Part shown: positions 10,691 to 21,999 of the stretch, piece after piece | How the letters are laid out: each line of letters starts with the position of its first letter | Numbering within the stretch: the first letter of the stretch is position 1 | Assembly: GCA_011037195.1 (NCBI GenBank) | Contig: JAAEAF010008955.1 | Coordinates: 1-64,000 of the forward strand | Reading direction: 5' to 3' | Source: Triatoma infestans | Taxonomy: Eukaryota; Arthropoda; Insecta; Hemiptera; Reduviidae | DNA length: 64,000 nt | Notes under the pieces: model-generated | What the model was told of the DNA's origin: nothing | Seen by the model: the letters and a program-made list of their open reading frames with translations, nothing else | Database searches by the model: none | Program-made: the position numbers and the translations under genes

Positions 10691-11250
10691 AGAAGAAAGA
10701 GTGGCCTGAGTATTCCAATACCCTGACTGCATTGAAGGTACTTCCTTCCACCAAAATCGGATTGTCTGGGCAAACTGGGCAAGCTGGGGAACATGCAGGA
10801 TGTCTGGGCAATGAAAAAAACGAAGAAGAGTTCAAATGATATTTTCATAGGACCTGAACCACTCTCCTGTCTGTCCAGAAATCTGATTCGAACATCCATA
10901 GTGGATTGGAGGAACAGCGTCTGCAATGGTGAAAGGGAATATCAATAAAGAAGCAAGAAAACTCTTTATTGAGAAACACTCGTCTAAGTTTAGCTTCTTG
11001 GGAACTTACTTAACATAGCCGGATACAGGTCTACTGAAGAGGCATAGTAGGCTGAATATATACAAGCTAGCACTTTTAGCCAATTCATTTAGGTTGAGGA
11101 GGAAAACCCGATACACATTCTCTGTGAATGTGCCAACCTGGCGAGGGTATGGTTTCTGCAGTTGGGAGCAAGTAATCCCGAAACTACGAGCTTCATGGCA
11201 GATTCAGGACTGCTAGGACTGCTAGGCCAGCTTAAAAGGATGTGTTCTAA
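10690..11250 (+). pseudogene. Jockey-type non-LTR fragment: RNase H and zinc-knuckle region
   Basis: Conserved pieces appear in shifting frames. GEHAGCLGNEK near 10780-10815 corresponds to the RNase H motif WVPGHxGxxGNExAD. FIGPEPLS follows near 10845. LLKRHSRLNIYKLALLA lies near 11030-11080. EEENPIHILCECANL near 11096-11140 corresponds to the terminal zinc knuckle. The order is that of the carboxyl end of Jockey-clade ORF2 proteins. Several frameshifts and stops show it is dead. Confidence 0.65.
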
Positions 11251-13380
11251 CTCAGAGGATTCATAATAGAACCATGTGTTGGTCACGGTGGAACAACTAT
11301 TGGCCATCCCTTTTCCAATTTAAACTAGGCCACAGGAGCTCCACTAGGGAAGTTCCGCATTTAGACAAGCAATGGGCCCATTGTGTCCCCATAAGACATG
11401 ATGTTGTGAGAGAATGGAAGAAGGCAGAACTGTTCCCGAAGGCAAACCAATATCCTCCCACAAACAGATACATTTGGACTCTACTATCATCACTGCAAAT
11501 CCTCGATCACCATGAAACCTTTCCTGAACTCGTGAGTACGGCGACAGGACTACGCAGGGTTGGCTCACGATCCCAGGGTACCATTTTGCAGAGGGAACAA
11601 GTCCCCTAATTAAAGGCTCATGGACAAGCAAAGCCTGAGCATGACCTATGGTTTTATCACATCCTCCTGACACCAGCTTGGACTTACCATGTCATTCCAG
11701 ATGCAGTGAGTTTTCCGTACCCGATGATCACATTAGCTCTGTCTCATTAAAAAACGCCAGGGCTGTGACGAGAGAAATCTCCGATCCCAGGTTGGATGGC
11801 ACCAAATTACAGGCGCCAAAATTTTAGCAATCACTTGCGAGCATATAGTACTCACATTATCCAAGAAGATAAAACGGTTTATCGTCCTTCTGGTTATATT
11901 TTCTACAGAATGGATCCGCGTGAGTCTCTTACTAAGTAGATGCTTTGTTAAAAAAGCAAGATCCTGGCACCAGGGCAGTGATTCTCCTTAGCTCTATTTT
12001 CGCTTTGCCAAAAAAATCCAGTAATACTTCAGCTTCGCAATATTTTTTCAATATAGTTTATGTTTCTGTGAAAGACATTTCTCCATGGCCCCACAGAAAT
12101 AGATGTCGTAAAAGGGTTAAGGACCAATTAGTGGTCATTAGGAGCCTTTCTTTTATCAGTCTGTAGCCTTTTCGTTTCCTTAATTAAAACCGATTGCAAA
12201 TATTTGGTTTCACATATTACCTCTTTTTATGCACCATCTAAAAATGTTTGCAATACCTAATTATTTTATATAATCCTTCTATCAAAAAATAGTTATTACT
12301 ATAATTCATGAATTTCCCTCCAGAGCATTAAGAATTGCTCAACTCTCTTGATAAGGATTTGGATGTGTTCTCAACCAACGGAACAATTTTTACAAAAAAC
12401 TTTCACCACTACAGAATAATTCTTTTATATTTTCTATCTTTTTAACTTCAAATACCAATTTTTTTTTTCAATAAATTAAATATTTATTTTGCTAATATAT
12501 ACATTCATTGTTCAGCAATCAGTATGTACTGCAATGTACTGCGAATGCATTATCCGTTAAGAATAAAGAAAAAATACAGTAGTGGAGAGGAGAATTATTA
12601 TACATGTTGATTTTTAGGACATACCAAGTGCAGCAACATTTATGGCAACGCTACCATCCAACCCCCAAAAAAACCAGATATATAATTTACGAAAACAAAC
12701 CTAATGTCTCAAGTCCCTCCTCCACCAAGAATCTATCTTAAGTAATTTTTTTCAAGGAAACTTATCAAATAATATACAATCACTTAGCATTTCAAGTTTA
12801 AAGAAGAGCCGCTGTCGAAATAATTCAGAAAGACTCAGAAATCTATTCTGTAAAGTCGTTTTTCAGGTTAACCGATTTTTCGTTCAAAATTCTGTGTTTG
12901 GGACATTGGGATATTTTTCAAATATTGAAGCCATGCATTTAATGGATCTCAATAATACATGAAGGTTAGTACTAACCTAGTAAAGGAGCAATTTGGAGGG
13001 AAAGATTAATTCGGGCCATCCCAAAATCAATTTTTAAAAAAAGGAAACGAAAACAATTTACGGTTACAGCAATTTGATCGGAACAGAAATTTGAGCTCTT
13101 TACGACTTCAATATTTGTGAGATATTTTATTTTAAAATATACAAAATCCAGCGAATGGTTTGATGATGCCAAAACAAATCGGCATTGCGGAAAAAATTAT
13201 CCAGGTTATTAGGGGATGTGAAACCGTATATTGTATTGAAGTGGCCTTTTGATTCCTTCCAGAAACACACACACACACATATATATATATATAATATATA
13301 TACATATAAAAGAAAGAGAGAGACCCAAATCGATTTATTGTGTTAACATATATTAACTACTGGTTCAGAACATATACGGA
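11250..13380. other. No gene recognised; GC-richer unknown block at 11280-11880
   Basis: From 11280 to about 11880 the base composition is clearly richer in GC than the window average, and both strands have frames of about 110 codons. I recognise neither translation. After 11900 the DNA becomes AT-rich, with only weakly repeat B-like bits near 12840-12900. A (CA)n(TA)n microsatellite lies at about 13264-13300. Confidence 0.35.
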
Positions 13381-13384
13381 AACT

Positions 13385-13646
13385 TGGTGCTCATAATCAG
13401 ATCCCAAAGCCGCCTGAGAGGCGCCAGCATATAGCTCGTTTCTGTGGGCGATTCACCACCCAACTGGAAGAGAAATTAATCTCTTACTTGCCTGGCCTCA
13501 CTCTCCTGCCTCATGTGCAGAGAACATGGTGCCTTTCCTCAGTCAAGCAAAACCTGCAATGACCATTAGTAGCCAGACCCGAAAGGTTTAGCTGCTTCCT
13601 GAGGCCTGTAGCCTGTAGTAAATGGCCGGTAAAAAAAAAAAAAAAC
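13385..13646 (+). repeat. Poly-A-ended retroelement tail, class unknown
   Basis: A GC-richer block ends in a 14-base A run at about 13632-13646, as the 3' UTR of a non-LTR element or SINE would. No coding motif is visible, and the following sequence is a different repeat in the opposite sense. Confidence 0.35.
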
Positions 13647-13858
13647 CTATGGCGCAACAGTCCATAAAGACCCAAAGCCATGGCCATTTTTATGGGGGGG
13701 AGGTGTGGTAAACACGTCGCAGTCCCCTCACCGTTTTATTTTTGACCTTCGCTACCTACAAGATGCGCTCGCTATCAACTGCAGCTTCCCACTTTTTCTC
13801 ACGATGCTGGGTCGACACCAAAAAGGCGAGTGTACTAGCCACTAGACCAACGCGTGAG
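13647..13858 (-). repeat. SINE-2 copy (tRNA-like head, RTE-like 3' end)
   Basis: It is homologous to 37108-37330. Shared landmarks are atggcgcaacagtccataaa, cttcgctacct, cttcccactttttctcacga and cactagaccaacgcgtgag. On the minus strand the head reads as a GTTGGTCTAGTGGC A-box-like segment, and the 3' end resembles the end of the RTE-like element at 18160. Confidence 0.6.
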
Positions 13859-13859
13859 G

Positions 13860-14163
13860 AATAATGTTCGGTCAGAAGATACACCACAATCCTTGAGGCC
13901 ACGCGAAACCTGGTTTAGCTGGTTTAGTAATTCCTGCCAAAAGCTTCTACGAGGATCCCCTAATAAACTCTTTCGCTTGCCATTGGCCAAATGTACTTCT
14001 CCACCTCTGATTTTGCTGCGAGCCCAGGTAATAATAATTGATTTTCGTCTATACCCAGGACACATAACGGACCCATAAAAGTTGTAGAGGAAATTTCTTA
14101 GTAGACTAAAAATATCTTTTTCGTTTTTCTGGGAACTACAGCAGATGTTGAAAGCGGAAGTTA
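13860..14163. other. Unknown block ending in a repeat B terminus
   Basis: A 116-codon frame runs on the minus strand with balanced composition (it includes WQELLNQLNQVSRGL), but I recognise no domain. It runs into the repeat B terminus, so the frame is probably not a host exon. Confidence 0.25.
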
Positions 14164-14212
14164 AAAATATTTGACACGATTGCAATACTTTCTCTTTCAG
14201 TAAGAGAAAGTC
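14164..14212 (-). repeat. Repeat B terminal fragment
   Basis: About 49 bases match the family head in reverse (tttgacacgattgcaatact then taagagaaag). Confidence 0.6.
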
Positions 14213-14832
14213 ATGTAAATATTTCTCACGGGTTACATTTTTTTTCTTAATTAATAGAAGTTTCGAATGAATTAAACCATAACGTTCTGTTTTTCCTCTA
14301 TAATAACAATATCAATCAATTTTTGGATAGATTAAGCACATATTAAAAACAAATTACCAGAAAGTACTACTCTGTTATTGCCGCATATTACATACAATTA
14401 CCATTTATTATGTTAATGTTATCGATTAGTTACAGTCGATAAAAACTCATTACACCTCCTACACTGGTATACTCGGACAAATTATTATTCTTTTTCTCTC
14501 TTTTTATCAATAATTTAATACTTTATGGTAATACATATTCACTGGCAATAATAATGTATTCTGTTGTTGTTTTTTTTTTAATCGTATTTTTTTCAAATTT
14601 ACTGAGTTATTTATTTATTTCTATCTGAGTGTGTATGATTAATATAAAAATGAATGTGGTCGAAATAATACTTTTAGTAGAATGACATTTAACCAGATCT
14701 ATTTTGAGAAATTATGGTCTAAACCACTTTAACTTGTCTGCGCAAATGTCAAAACTCAATTTCAGAAATTTTCTTCAGATTTTTCATGTAGAAAACTTAC
14801 GTTTAAGTGTCATTAATAATATAAATAGAACT
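14213..14832. other. No gene seen; AT-rich
   Basis: AT-rich sequence with T runs; nothing recognisable. Confidence 0.6.
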
Positions 14833-14842
14833 AAGTACAATA

Positions 14843-15497
14843 TGGGTTCCAGGTCATAGGGGAATTTTTGGGAATGAGGAGGTGGATAGGTTTGCCAAAT
14901 TAGGTGCCTCTCACGCTTTCATTGGTCCAGAGCCTGCTGTTGGTGTGTCTTCTGGCACATGTTTGTCGGGCTTTCAGACGTGGATGACCTCACAGCACTC
15001 ATCCATAAGGATGAGTGCAGTGGGTTATCGGCAGTCTAAAATCCTCATTGGGGGCCCACGGAGCTTTGAGTAGCGGGGTCCAATGTCTTTCACGGACCTC
15101 CCTCAGACATCTGGATTGGATTCCTCACTGGGCATTGTGGTTTAAGGAGACATCTCTATATAATGGGACTCGTAACTGACCCCTTTTGTAGAGTTTGTGA
15201 GACTGAGGAGGAAGCACCCATGCATCTGATGACGAATTGTTTGGGTTGTGAGGAGATTAGGTGTTTAGGACCTTCGGCCGGAATAGGATATCGGTAGAGG
15301 ATCTTAAGCTGTGTCCTTTTAAGGTTTTGGTCCGATTTGTTGGGTCTGTGGTGAAGCTTAGATGGTTAAAACCTGGGCCTGGATTTTCGTTCTAGTCCCA
15401 GTGGTTGGTATTCTTTAGGGGTAGCTATATGGGCCCTAGGAGGCTTTGGATAGTGTAGGGTTTACTTCCCTCTCCTTTTGTGAATAATAATAATAAT
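14843..15497 (+). mobile_element. 5'-truncated Jockey-type element with 10-bp target-site duplication
   Basis: AAGTACAATA flanks the insertion at 14833-14842 and 15498-15507. The element starts inside ORF2, at the RNase H motif WVPGHRGIFGNEEVDRFAK (about 14846-14903), followed by FIGPEPAVGVS. A later frame gives RRHLYIMGLVTDPFCRVCE and EEEAPMHLMTNC, the Cys/His knuckle. It ends in an (AAT)n tail. At least one frameshift separates the two parts. Truncation at the 5' end and a simple-repeat tail are typical of target-primed reverse transcription. Confidence 0.85.
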
Positions 15498-15614
15498 AAG
15501 TACAATAATCTGAAATCATGATTTTACTAGATAGACAATCGTCACCACTTCTCCACAAATCCCCAAAAATCCAAAATTTCTTTTAAAATTATTGTTGTGG
15601 TTGGTTCCGCAAAG

Positions 15615-16215
15615 CTGAAAAAGCATCAATCAGAAATATTTTCCGTGATAACCTAATTCTTTTTGTGGTCAACGATCGTTTTCGAGCGTTCGCCCATCAT
15701 CAGAGAATGCTTTTTGGTCAAACAGTGTAATAACATAAGATTTGCACAGAGGAAATTTAGTTGATACACTGGTCTTTAAATGTTTTTGTTAAGGCCTAAC
15801 TAGTTTACGAGGGTATGGTACCTGAGTGGGGAAAAAAAACATGTTTCGGTCTTTAAACGGGGCATATTGTACCGTTTAAAAATGGAAACATCCAACAAGT
15901 GGGGGTCTATTTCTCAAACTAAGTTGTTTGAAGGACATTTACTTTATACTTAATTATCCATACTATCTTACTATTATATTTATTTATTTATAACAGCGCG
16001 ACTTTCCCACTCAGGTTCCACACCCTCGTAACCTAGTTAAGCCCTTAGAAAATATTTAAAGACCAGTGTATCAACTAAATTTGCTCTGTGCAAATCTATG
16101 TTATTTATTACACTGTGTGACAAAAAGCATCCTGATGATGGGCGAACGCTCGAAAACGGTCGATGACCACAATAAGAATCAGGCTATCACGGTAAATATC
16201 TCTGATGCTTTCTTG
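15615..16215. repeat. Foldback element D1/D2 with outward hammerhead-like motifs
   Basis: The arms (about 15625-15840 and 15990-16215) are inverted repeats around a ~150-bp centre. The right arm (plus) carries CATC at 16128-16131, CTGATGA at 16132-16138, a short stem II (GGGC/GCTC, loop GAAC), GAAA, ACGGTC ending at 16161 and GATG at 16162-16165. CATC and GATG pair perfectly as stem I. The left arm carries the same module on minus (15667-15703) with a weaker stem I. The architecture is that of a minimal hammerhead ribozyme. Confidence 0.7.
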
Positions 16216-16463
16216 TAAAATATTTTTAAAATAAGATGATAAATCTTTATCAAGCAACTAGAAAGTGTAAAAAAATAGTAAAAAATTTGCATGAAGCAGT
16301 GAGGCATATAAAAAAAGAAAACAAAGATATTTTTATCGTTTTTTTTTTTAATTTTTGGCGAGCCGACATCTATGGTCATTGGCCCCGGAGACTTCTCAAT
16401 TGCACTGCCGGCCTCTGGACAGTGTTCTCTCGTTACAGACAACATTGTCCATCACCGGAAGAG

Positions 16464-17069
16464 TGGGGGGCGCTTAGGATAGCCAGCGCGTACCGGACGG
16501 TATCTGAGCCGGCTATCCTAGTGATCGCAGGGGTGATCCCGATTGACCTTCAGGCCAGGGAGAGGCAGGAGGTTTGGAAGAGGAAGGGAGAGCCAATCGA
16601 AGCAGATGCCAAGCTGAGGGCCAGACGAGCCACACTGCAAAGGTGGCAGGAGCGTTGGGAGAATGAGCACCGCGGTAGGTGGACCGCGAAGCTTATCCCC
16701 AGTCTGTTGGAATGGGTAAGTAGGCGGCATGGCGAGGTCGACTACTTCCTCACCCAATTTCTCACAGGACATGGCTGTTTTGCCGCGTACCTGTGGAGGG
16801 TGGGGAAAGTGGGAGACCCGTCGTGCATCTACGGGGATGGAGACAGAGACGATGCTTTTCATACCTTTTTTAGGTGCGGCAGATGGGACCGAGAACGGCG
16901 GAGATTGGAAGCGGAAATCGGGAGGATCTCCCCGGATACGGTGGTGAGGGCCATGCTCGCCGGAGCGGATCGTTGGGACTGGGTGGCTACCTTTGTCCGG
17001 ACGGTCCTGCGGATGAAGATAGGCGAAATGAGTAGACACCTCGACCTCCCGAGGACGGGGTCCAGCTAG
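16464..17069 (+). pseudogene. R1-type ORF2 C-terminal fragment
   Basis: About 200 codons are open from the insertion boundary to a TAG stop. Conserved R1-clade features are ASAYRTVSEPA followed by an IPIDLQARER stretch, RWQERWENEHRGRWTAKLIP, and YFLTQFLTGHGCFAAYLWR. A terminal Cys/His knuckle (C-x2-G ... FHTFFRC) has its second cysteine replaced by glycine. The frame runs upstream into the SINE, but that part is chance and is excluded. Truncated, so not functional. The uninterrupted frame suggests a fairly recent insertion. Confidence 0.85.
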
Positions 17070-17241
17070 GCCGGAGGCAGCCCGTAGTGGCATTACGAGG
17101 CACCACCCCGAAGTAGTACCATAAGCAGTTCCGGGGTGGACAAGTGCCTGTGAGGGAGGGGGGTTTTTAGTGGGTGCAAGCCCCACACTTTGTGCGTAGG
17201 CATTTTCCCCCCTCCGTAAAAAAAAAAAAAAAAAAAAAAAA
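16464..17241 (+). mobile_element. R1-clade non-LTR retrotransposon, 5'-truncated, with 13-bp target-site duplication
   Basis: The insertion is bounded by ATCACCGGAAGAG (16451-16463) and ATCACCAGAAGAG (17242-17254), a 13-bp duplication with one mismatch. Both belong to the interrupted SINE. The element ends in a GC-rich 3' UTR and a 24-base poly-A (17218-17241). Only the carboxyl part of ORF2 remains. Confidence 0.9.
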
Positions 17242-17366
17242 ATCACCAGAAGAGAGTTGTAGACGCATTCTAGGAAGAAAAAAATCTAAGATTAGCACAA
17301 CTGGATTCGAACCCGGGTCCTCTGCGTTGGAGTCCATTACGCTAACCACTTAGCTATTCCTTTCCC

Positions 17367-17735
17367 TTTATCGCACTTATAAGTAGAATTGGATATACAA
17401 ATATAAACAAAAAATTAAAGAAATAAATATTTTCTAAAGGTTAATGCCTAGTTTATATAAATATTAAAAGACTTATAAGTTTCTAAGAGTCGTAAAAATT
17501 CTGAACTTACCTCTTAAAATTGTATTAATTTATAATAACTCGAATGCTAACTTATATATATGGGAGGGATAAATATTGTGATGACATTAAAATAAATTTG
17601 GTGTGAAAGACACTCAACTTTATTTTGTTACAATTCTCACAGTTGTAATTATTAAATCTTTCTTCAAACTTGTAGTTTTTTACTGATGTTTAATTGCCTT
17701 GTATTATATATAACTAATACATAAATCTGGTATTT
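17367..17735. other. No gene seen
   Basis: AT-rich spacer. A short piece near 17600-17640 (ggtgtgaaagacactcaact) faintly recalls the repeat B terminus. Confidence 0.5.
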
Positions 17736-17970
17736 TATTCGTCATAGCATGCATATTTCTTGTATTCCTGACCTGTTACACTCGACACTTGATTTGTTAA
17801 TTGTATCCAACAACATAACAGAAACATTACGTTGAAGTGAACTCTCTGCACGAAATTGATAAATTTGCTCTGACAATGGATGAAAATCCAAAATCAGTCA
17901 GGAATACTAAAAATATGCATGCTGCCACGGATGATAAAATATCAGATGTTATCCAGGATTGCTGACCCAT
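17735..17970 (+). repeat. Motif C repeat, degenerate hammerhead-like
   Basis: It aligns with the motif C copies at 4262 and 52200 (cattacgttgaagtgaactc; aaatttgctctgac). The core is eroded (CTGACAA, CCAAAATCAGTC), so cleavage would not be expected. It also keeps the family's downstream part (gatgttatccaggattgctg). Confidence 0.6.
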
Positions 17971-18149
17971 CCATGTATACAACTATACATAAATGATTAG
18001 GTATGAATAATATGTTGCTGCGCCCTTAAGAATCCACAAAGATTTAATATCCTAGAATGATTTCCAAAATAGGCGATACCGCTCCCCTGGTTGTTCGTTC
18101 GTACGTTTCATCTGTTACATAAGTGGATGATGATGATTAGACACTTTAT

Positions 18150-18785
18150 CATCATCATCATTTGTGGCGCAACAACCCACGTGGGGTCAAGGCTTCCTGC
18201 AGCAAAGTCCGCCAAACATCTCTGTCTGAAGCTGCGGCCCTCCAGTCTAGAGGGATCGCGTATCCGCCTCCAAACTATCCAACCAGCGCTTTCTTGGTAT
18301 GGAGTTATCGTTCATCCAAGATACATGTCCCGCCCATCTCAGTCTGTCAATCTTTATAAATCGGACGATGTGTCACAGTCTCCGTATAAATCCATTACCT
18401 CCGCATTAATGCGCCAGAACGAGTTTGCCGGATCAAAAACTGTTCCGAAAATCCGCCTTAATATTTTTCTTTCCATTCGGAGTAATTGGGGATTCTTGGA
18501 TTTTGGATAACTTGCAGCATTCAGAGCTGAAGGTAAGTACAGGTCTGATCAATGTCTTGTAGAGACGCAGTTTGGTGGTGCGAGATAGAAGGTGACTTTT
18601 CAGGTGCCTAACCAAACCGAAGTAACAATTATTGATGGCTATTATTCTTCGTTAGATTTCCGCATTTACATCATTATCATTAGCCACCAGTGAGCCAAGA
18701 TAGACAAAGCTATTCACGCTCTTGAAGGTGTAGCGCTCCACTTGAACTTGGTTCGGTGGATTACCTCAAGATTAATGACCATATA
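18150..18785 (-). pseudogene. RTE-like non-LTR retrotransposon, C-terminal reverse transcriptase and 3' end
   Basis: On the minus strand, successive frames give NSFVYLGSLVANDNDVNAEI and CYFGLVRHLKSHLLSRTTKL, then RLYKTLIRPVLTFSSECCKL. This is the conserved thumb and post-RT segment of insect endonuclease-reverse transcriptases. Stops and frameshifts break it. The 3' end (at about 18150) closes with ggttgttgcgccacaaatga and an (ATG)n tail. That tail and the gttgttgcgcca motif fit the RTE clade. Strongly 5'-truncated. Confidence 0.75.
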
Positions 18786-19476
18786 TTTGGTCTTGGACTC
18801 ATGATTAGATACTTTAGCTTCCTAATAAATGTACAAAATGCATGTTGTTACAGATCAAGATATATAAAATTATGCAGATTTTTTCACTGCAATTTTTTGT
18901 TTATTCACTTGAAAAAGGTAAGATTTTCAAGGGGGTGGTTTAACAAGTTTTTATTTGAAAAAAGGGTGAGAAAGGTCAAACCTTTGTTCTAAATAGAAAT
19001 TATTTGCCCTATTTATAAAGCGAAGAAAAAAAAAATAGCTAAAATAGCGATGTAATGATCTGCATTTATAGGAAACATTTATTAAGAATTAACCTATAAC
19101 TAATAACAATTGGTTATAGTGATAGCCTTCGAAGGAATGAATTCCTTTTCTACTGGATAAATCCGATTTATATACTTAAAGTAAACAATAGACAATAAGT
19201 TTAGTTATAGTCTAGTACAGGCTCTAAACAAAATAGAGAGAAATAAAGAACACTCCCCAGGGAATCTACGATTGATGCATTTCCTACTGTGCCGAAGATA
19301 GATCCTGCCTCATGAGATAAAAAAAAAAGAAAAAAAAAAAAGCTTTTAGCATGAATAAAAATTCGCCAAACTTTTGACGCTTCAGATACATCCATGATTA
19401 ATGTATTTGGGATGTCGAGTCTTAGTAGATACGGGAAGATTAGGATGGGACCTATTAAGTCATTTGAGTAATTAAT
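18786..19476. other. No gene seen
   Basis: AT-rich DNA with A runs near 19026 and 19318-19340. No recognisable element. Confidence 0.55.
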
Positions 19477-19485
19477 ATCACACTT

Positions 19486-19656
19486 TAGGGAAGGGATTAG
19501 CTCAATTGTTAGCGTGTTGGTCTCCCATGCGTAGGTTCCGGGTTCAAGTCCAGTGCTTACCCCTTAGATTTCTCAGGTCGGCGGTGGACTGAGAAGGCTC
19601 CGGGCGCCAATGACCGCAGATGTTGACGCGCCTTAAATTAAAAAAAAAAAAAAAAA
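19486..19656 (+). mobile_element. SINE-1 copy with 9-bp target-site duplication
   Basis: ATCACACTT flanks it at 19477-19485 and 19657-19665. The head has an A box (TAGCTCAATTGTTAGCG) and a B box (GGTTCAAGTCC). The body is internally shortened to ggtcggcggtggactgagaa and ggctccgggcgcc, and it ends in a poly-A tail. Compared with 37773-38017 it lacks the central ~80 bp. Confidence 0.88.
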
Positions 19657-19665
19657 ATCACACTT

Positions 19666-20870
19666 CTCTACAAAATATAATCAAACTCAACAATGCCAAA
19701 AGAAAACTAACCAGTACATACAAAACTGTTGGAGCAGTTTACTTTAGGTCGAATCGTCTCGAAAGAGAAATACAAATTAAAACAATTATTATTAAGAATT
19801 GTAAGAACGTCTTGCTGTGCCACTATACTACAACATATATTTCCTAGAATTGAACAACATAACAGCATACATAATTAAACTTCAAATTCTGACAGATTTA
19901 AGAAAATTTGTCAAACAGAAGAATTGAAAACTGTGTGACTCTTTCATAACAGATTTCTTTCGCCCCCCCCCCATACATGTAAAATTAGATTTTAGATGAA
20001 AATTAAATTTTGGAAATTATTGTGTAAAATAATTAAGTTCATACAAAAAAAAAAATTGACATTTCATAAGTAAAAAAAAAAAAAAAATTACAAAAAAAAA
20101 AAATACGATAACGAAATAACATACATCAAATAAGTAAGCAAATTGCGTCAGATAAAATAAATATATTTATAATTTGGAAATAGAAAAAGATGGCAAGTCA
20201 ATTCTTTGTCTGAAATAATTTACGTATTTATGGTATAAATATTTAAATAAGCCAAGCTTTTATACAGAAGAGTGAGTTAAAAACAAACTTTTCAAATAAT
20301 AAATATATGATTGGAAGGAAGATAAAGGTCTGCCTATTATATCGTACAATCAGATATATATCCATATACACTTTCGATATTATCTTTAAAAACAATAGAT
20401 TACATCATACTAATACTTATCCTAATAATTTATTTGTGCAAATTTGAATGTTTTTTTTTCTTTAATAATACACATAATTTACATAATAAGACCTTATTTT
20501 TATTCTTATTTTATAATTACTACGATAAATAGATAATTAGTAAAGATCAGGGTCAAATATTGTTCAAAACAAACTTAATGCAGTTGATATAAAATTGTGA
20601 AAAAATCTACTCCCACAATATGCACTTTAATTATAATAGCTCTTTTTACACTGGTCAAAAAAATGTTTTGCATATTTCAAGATTTTGTATTTCTGAACCA
20701 AATATAATACAACGTTGTTTATCTTATAATAGTGTACAGTACAAACAAACAAAAAAAACAAACATTTTATCTTAGAGATAGCACGGGAGCCAATGTGAAA
20801 AAAAAAGAAAATTTCGTCATGTAAACAAAAACTCACGTAATTCTTAAACCACAAAAGTCGATTTTTCTGT
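19666..20870. other. No gene seen; very AT-rich
   Basis: Many A/T homopolymers (for example 20040-20105). The sequence ttacactggtcaaaaaaatg at about 20646 could be the outer end of the Tc1-like element that follows, but I found no matching partner on the far side. Confidence 0.5.
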
Positions 20871-20879
20871 GTAATCAGT

Positions 20880-21875
20880 AATGTGTGTGGCCTCCATTAG
20901 CCCTGCCACAGGCTTGGAGGCGGTCTGGCATGCTCAATACCAGGGTATCCAGTAACTCTTGCTGAAGATTATCCCATTCCTCTATGGCAGCAGGTAGCTC
21001 ATGGTGGTTGGGGACGGTTGGAAATTGCTGTTTTCAGTAATCTCCATAAATGTTCCATGCAATTCAAATCAGGAGATGATGGTGGCTAGATCATCCTTTG
21101 AATACCATGGCTTTCCATGAACCTATTCACAGATTGTGCGCGATGGAGCATTGTCGTCCATTAAAGTGAAATCTACTCCAATGTTAGCTCTAAATCCACG
21201 AACAATGGATTCAAGGACGATGTTCTCATATTTTTGTGACGTCATATTGCCTTGGATGTGGGCTACTGGTTTCATTATTCCTCCCCAGAAGAGTGTTGCA
21301 CCACCACCACCACCTTGCTGGTAGCATTCAACAATGAAAGCTTCATTTAAACGTTAACCATTTGCCCTCCAGACATAAATACTTTTGTCATCTGGACGCA
21401 ACGAAATGCGTGCATAATTTGTGAATAACGTTTGGGCCTACTGTTCCCTGGTCCAATTTTCATATCTTCTTACCCATTGTCTGTGGCGATATTCGAGGCG
21501 TGGTGATCTGAATGGTTTTCGAGAACATAGTCCTACAATGTGGAGTCGATTTCGAAAAGTTTGTGTAATTACATTGACTCCGTAGCCTCTCGAAGCTTCC
21601 TTCGTATAGTGGTTGCTGTGATCCTAGGTTGTCTCTTAGCGGAAATGCAGATGTATCGGTCTTGAGCAGCGGTTGTTTTGCGTGGTCGACCTATCCCCTA
21701 GGCTTATCAGCTATGTTTGTGTCTGTTGGAATTTCCGCCAAAGTCTGAAAACGTCACTTTGATTGCATCGCACCACTTGAGCTGCTTCGGCTTGTGTCAT
21801 TTGACCATGTTGCATTAAAGTCACTATTCGCACTCACTCTGCTGCTGAAATCGTGGTTTAGTATAATAGAGGGAT
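20880..21875 (-). pseudogene. Tc1-like transposase, decayed
   Basis: On the minus strand, pieces of a Tc1 transposase occur in the right order. RPRKTTAAQDRYI comes near the amino-terminal DNA-binding linker. Then AKRQPRITATTIRRKLREA, a central block with FMSGGQMVN, and MESHGIQRMI*PPSSPDLNC followed by MEHLW, which is the catalytic SPDLNPIEHLW motif. Stops and frameshifts are numerous, so it is dead and old. Confidence 0.75.
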
Positions 21876-21999
21876 ATGAAGAATATCGTGTATCCACCCA
21901 ACCGTATGAATGCTGGCCTGATAGTATGAATGATTCGCGTTAGGTTTTAGAAATTATTGAGCGAATGTATTTATTGGCGTGCCTGTATTTATTTGTCAA

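Larger units (their letters stand above)
16339..17366 (-). mobile_element. SINE-1, split by an R1 element
   Basis: On the minus strand the head (gggaaaggaatagctaagtg, with an A box and the B-box-like GGTTCGAATCC) lies at 17366 down to about 17290. The body continues to 17242, is interrupted, and resumes at 16463 down to the A-rich tail at about 16339. The second half contains the family core (gtccagaggccggcagtgca and a gaagnctccgg motif). It is tRNA-derived and transcribed by RNA polymerase III if at all. It is not a functional tRNA gene. Confidence 0.85.

Noticed and set aside
16236..16463. Amino-terminal part of the 277-codon frame ending at 17069
   Set aside because: This part is reverse SINE sequence fused in frame by chance; the real R1 coding remnant starts at the insertion boundary, 16464.
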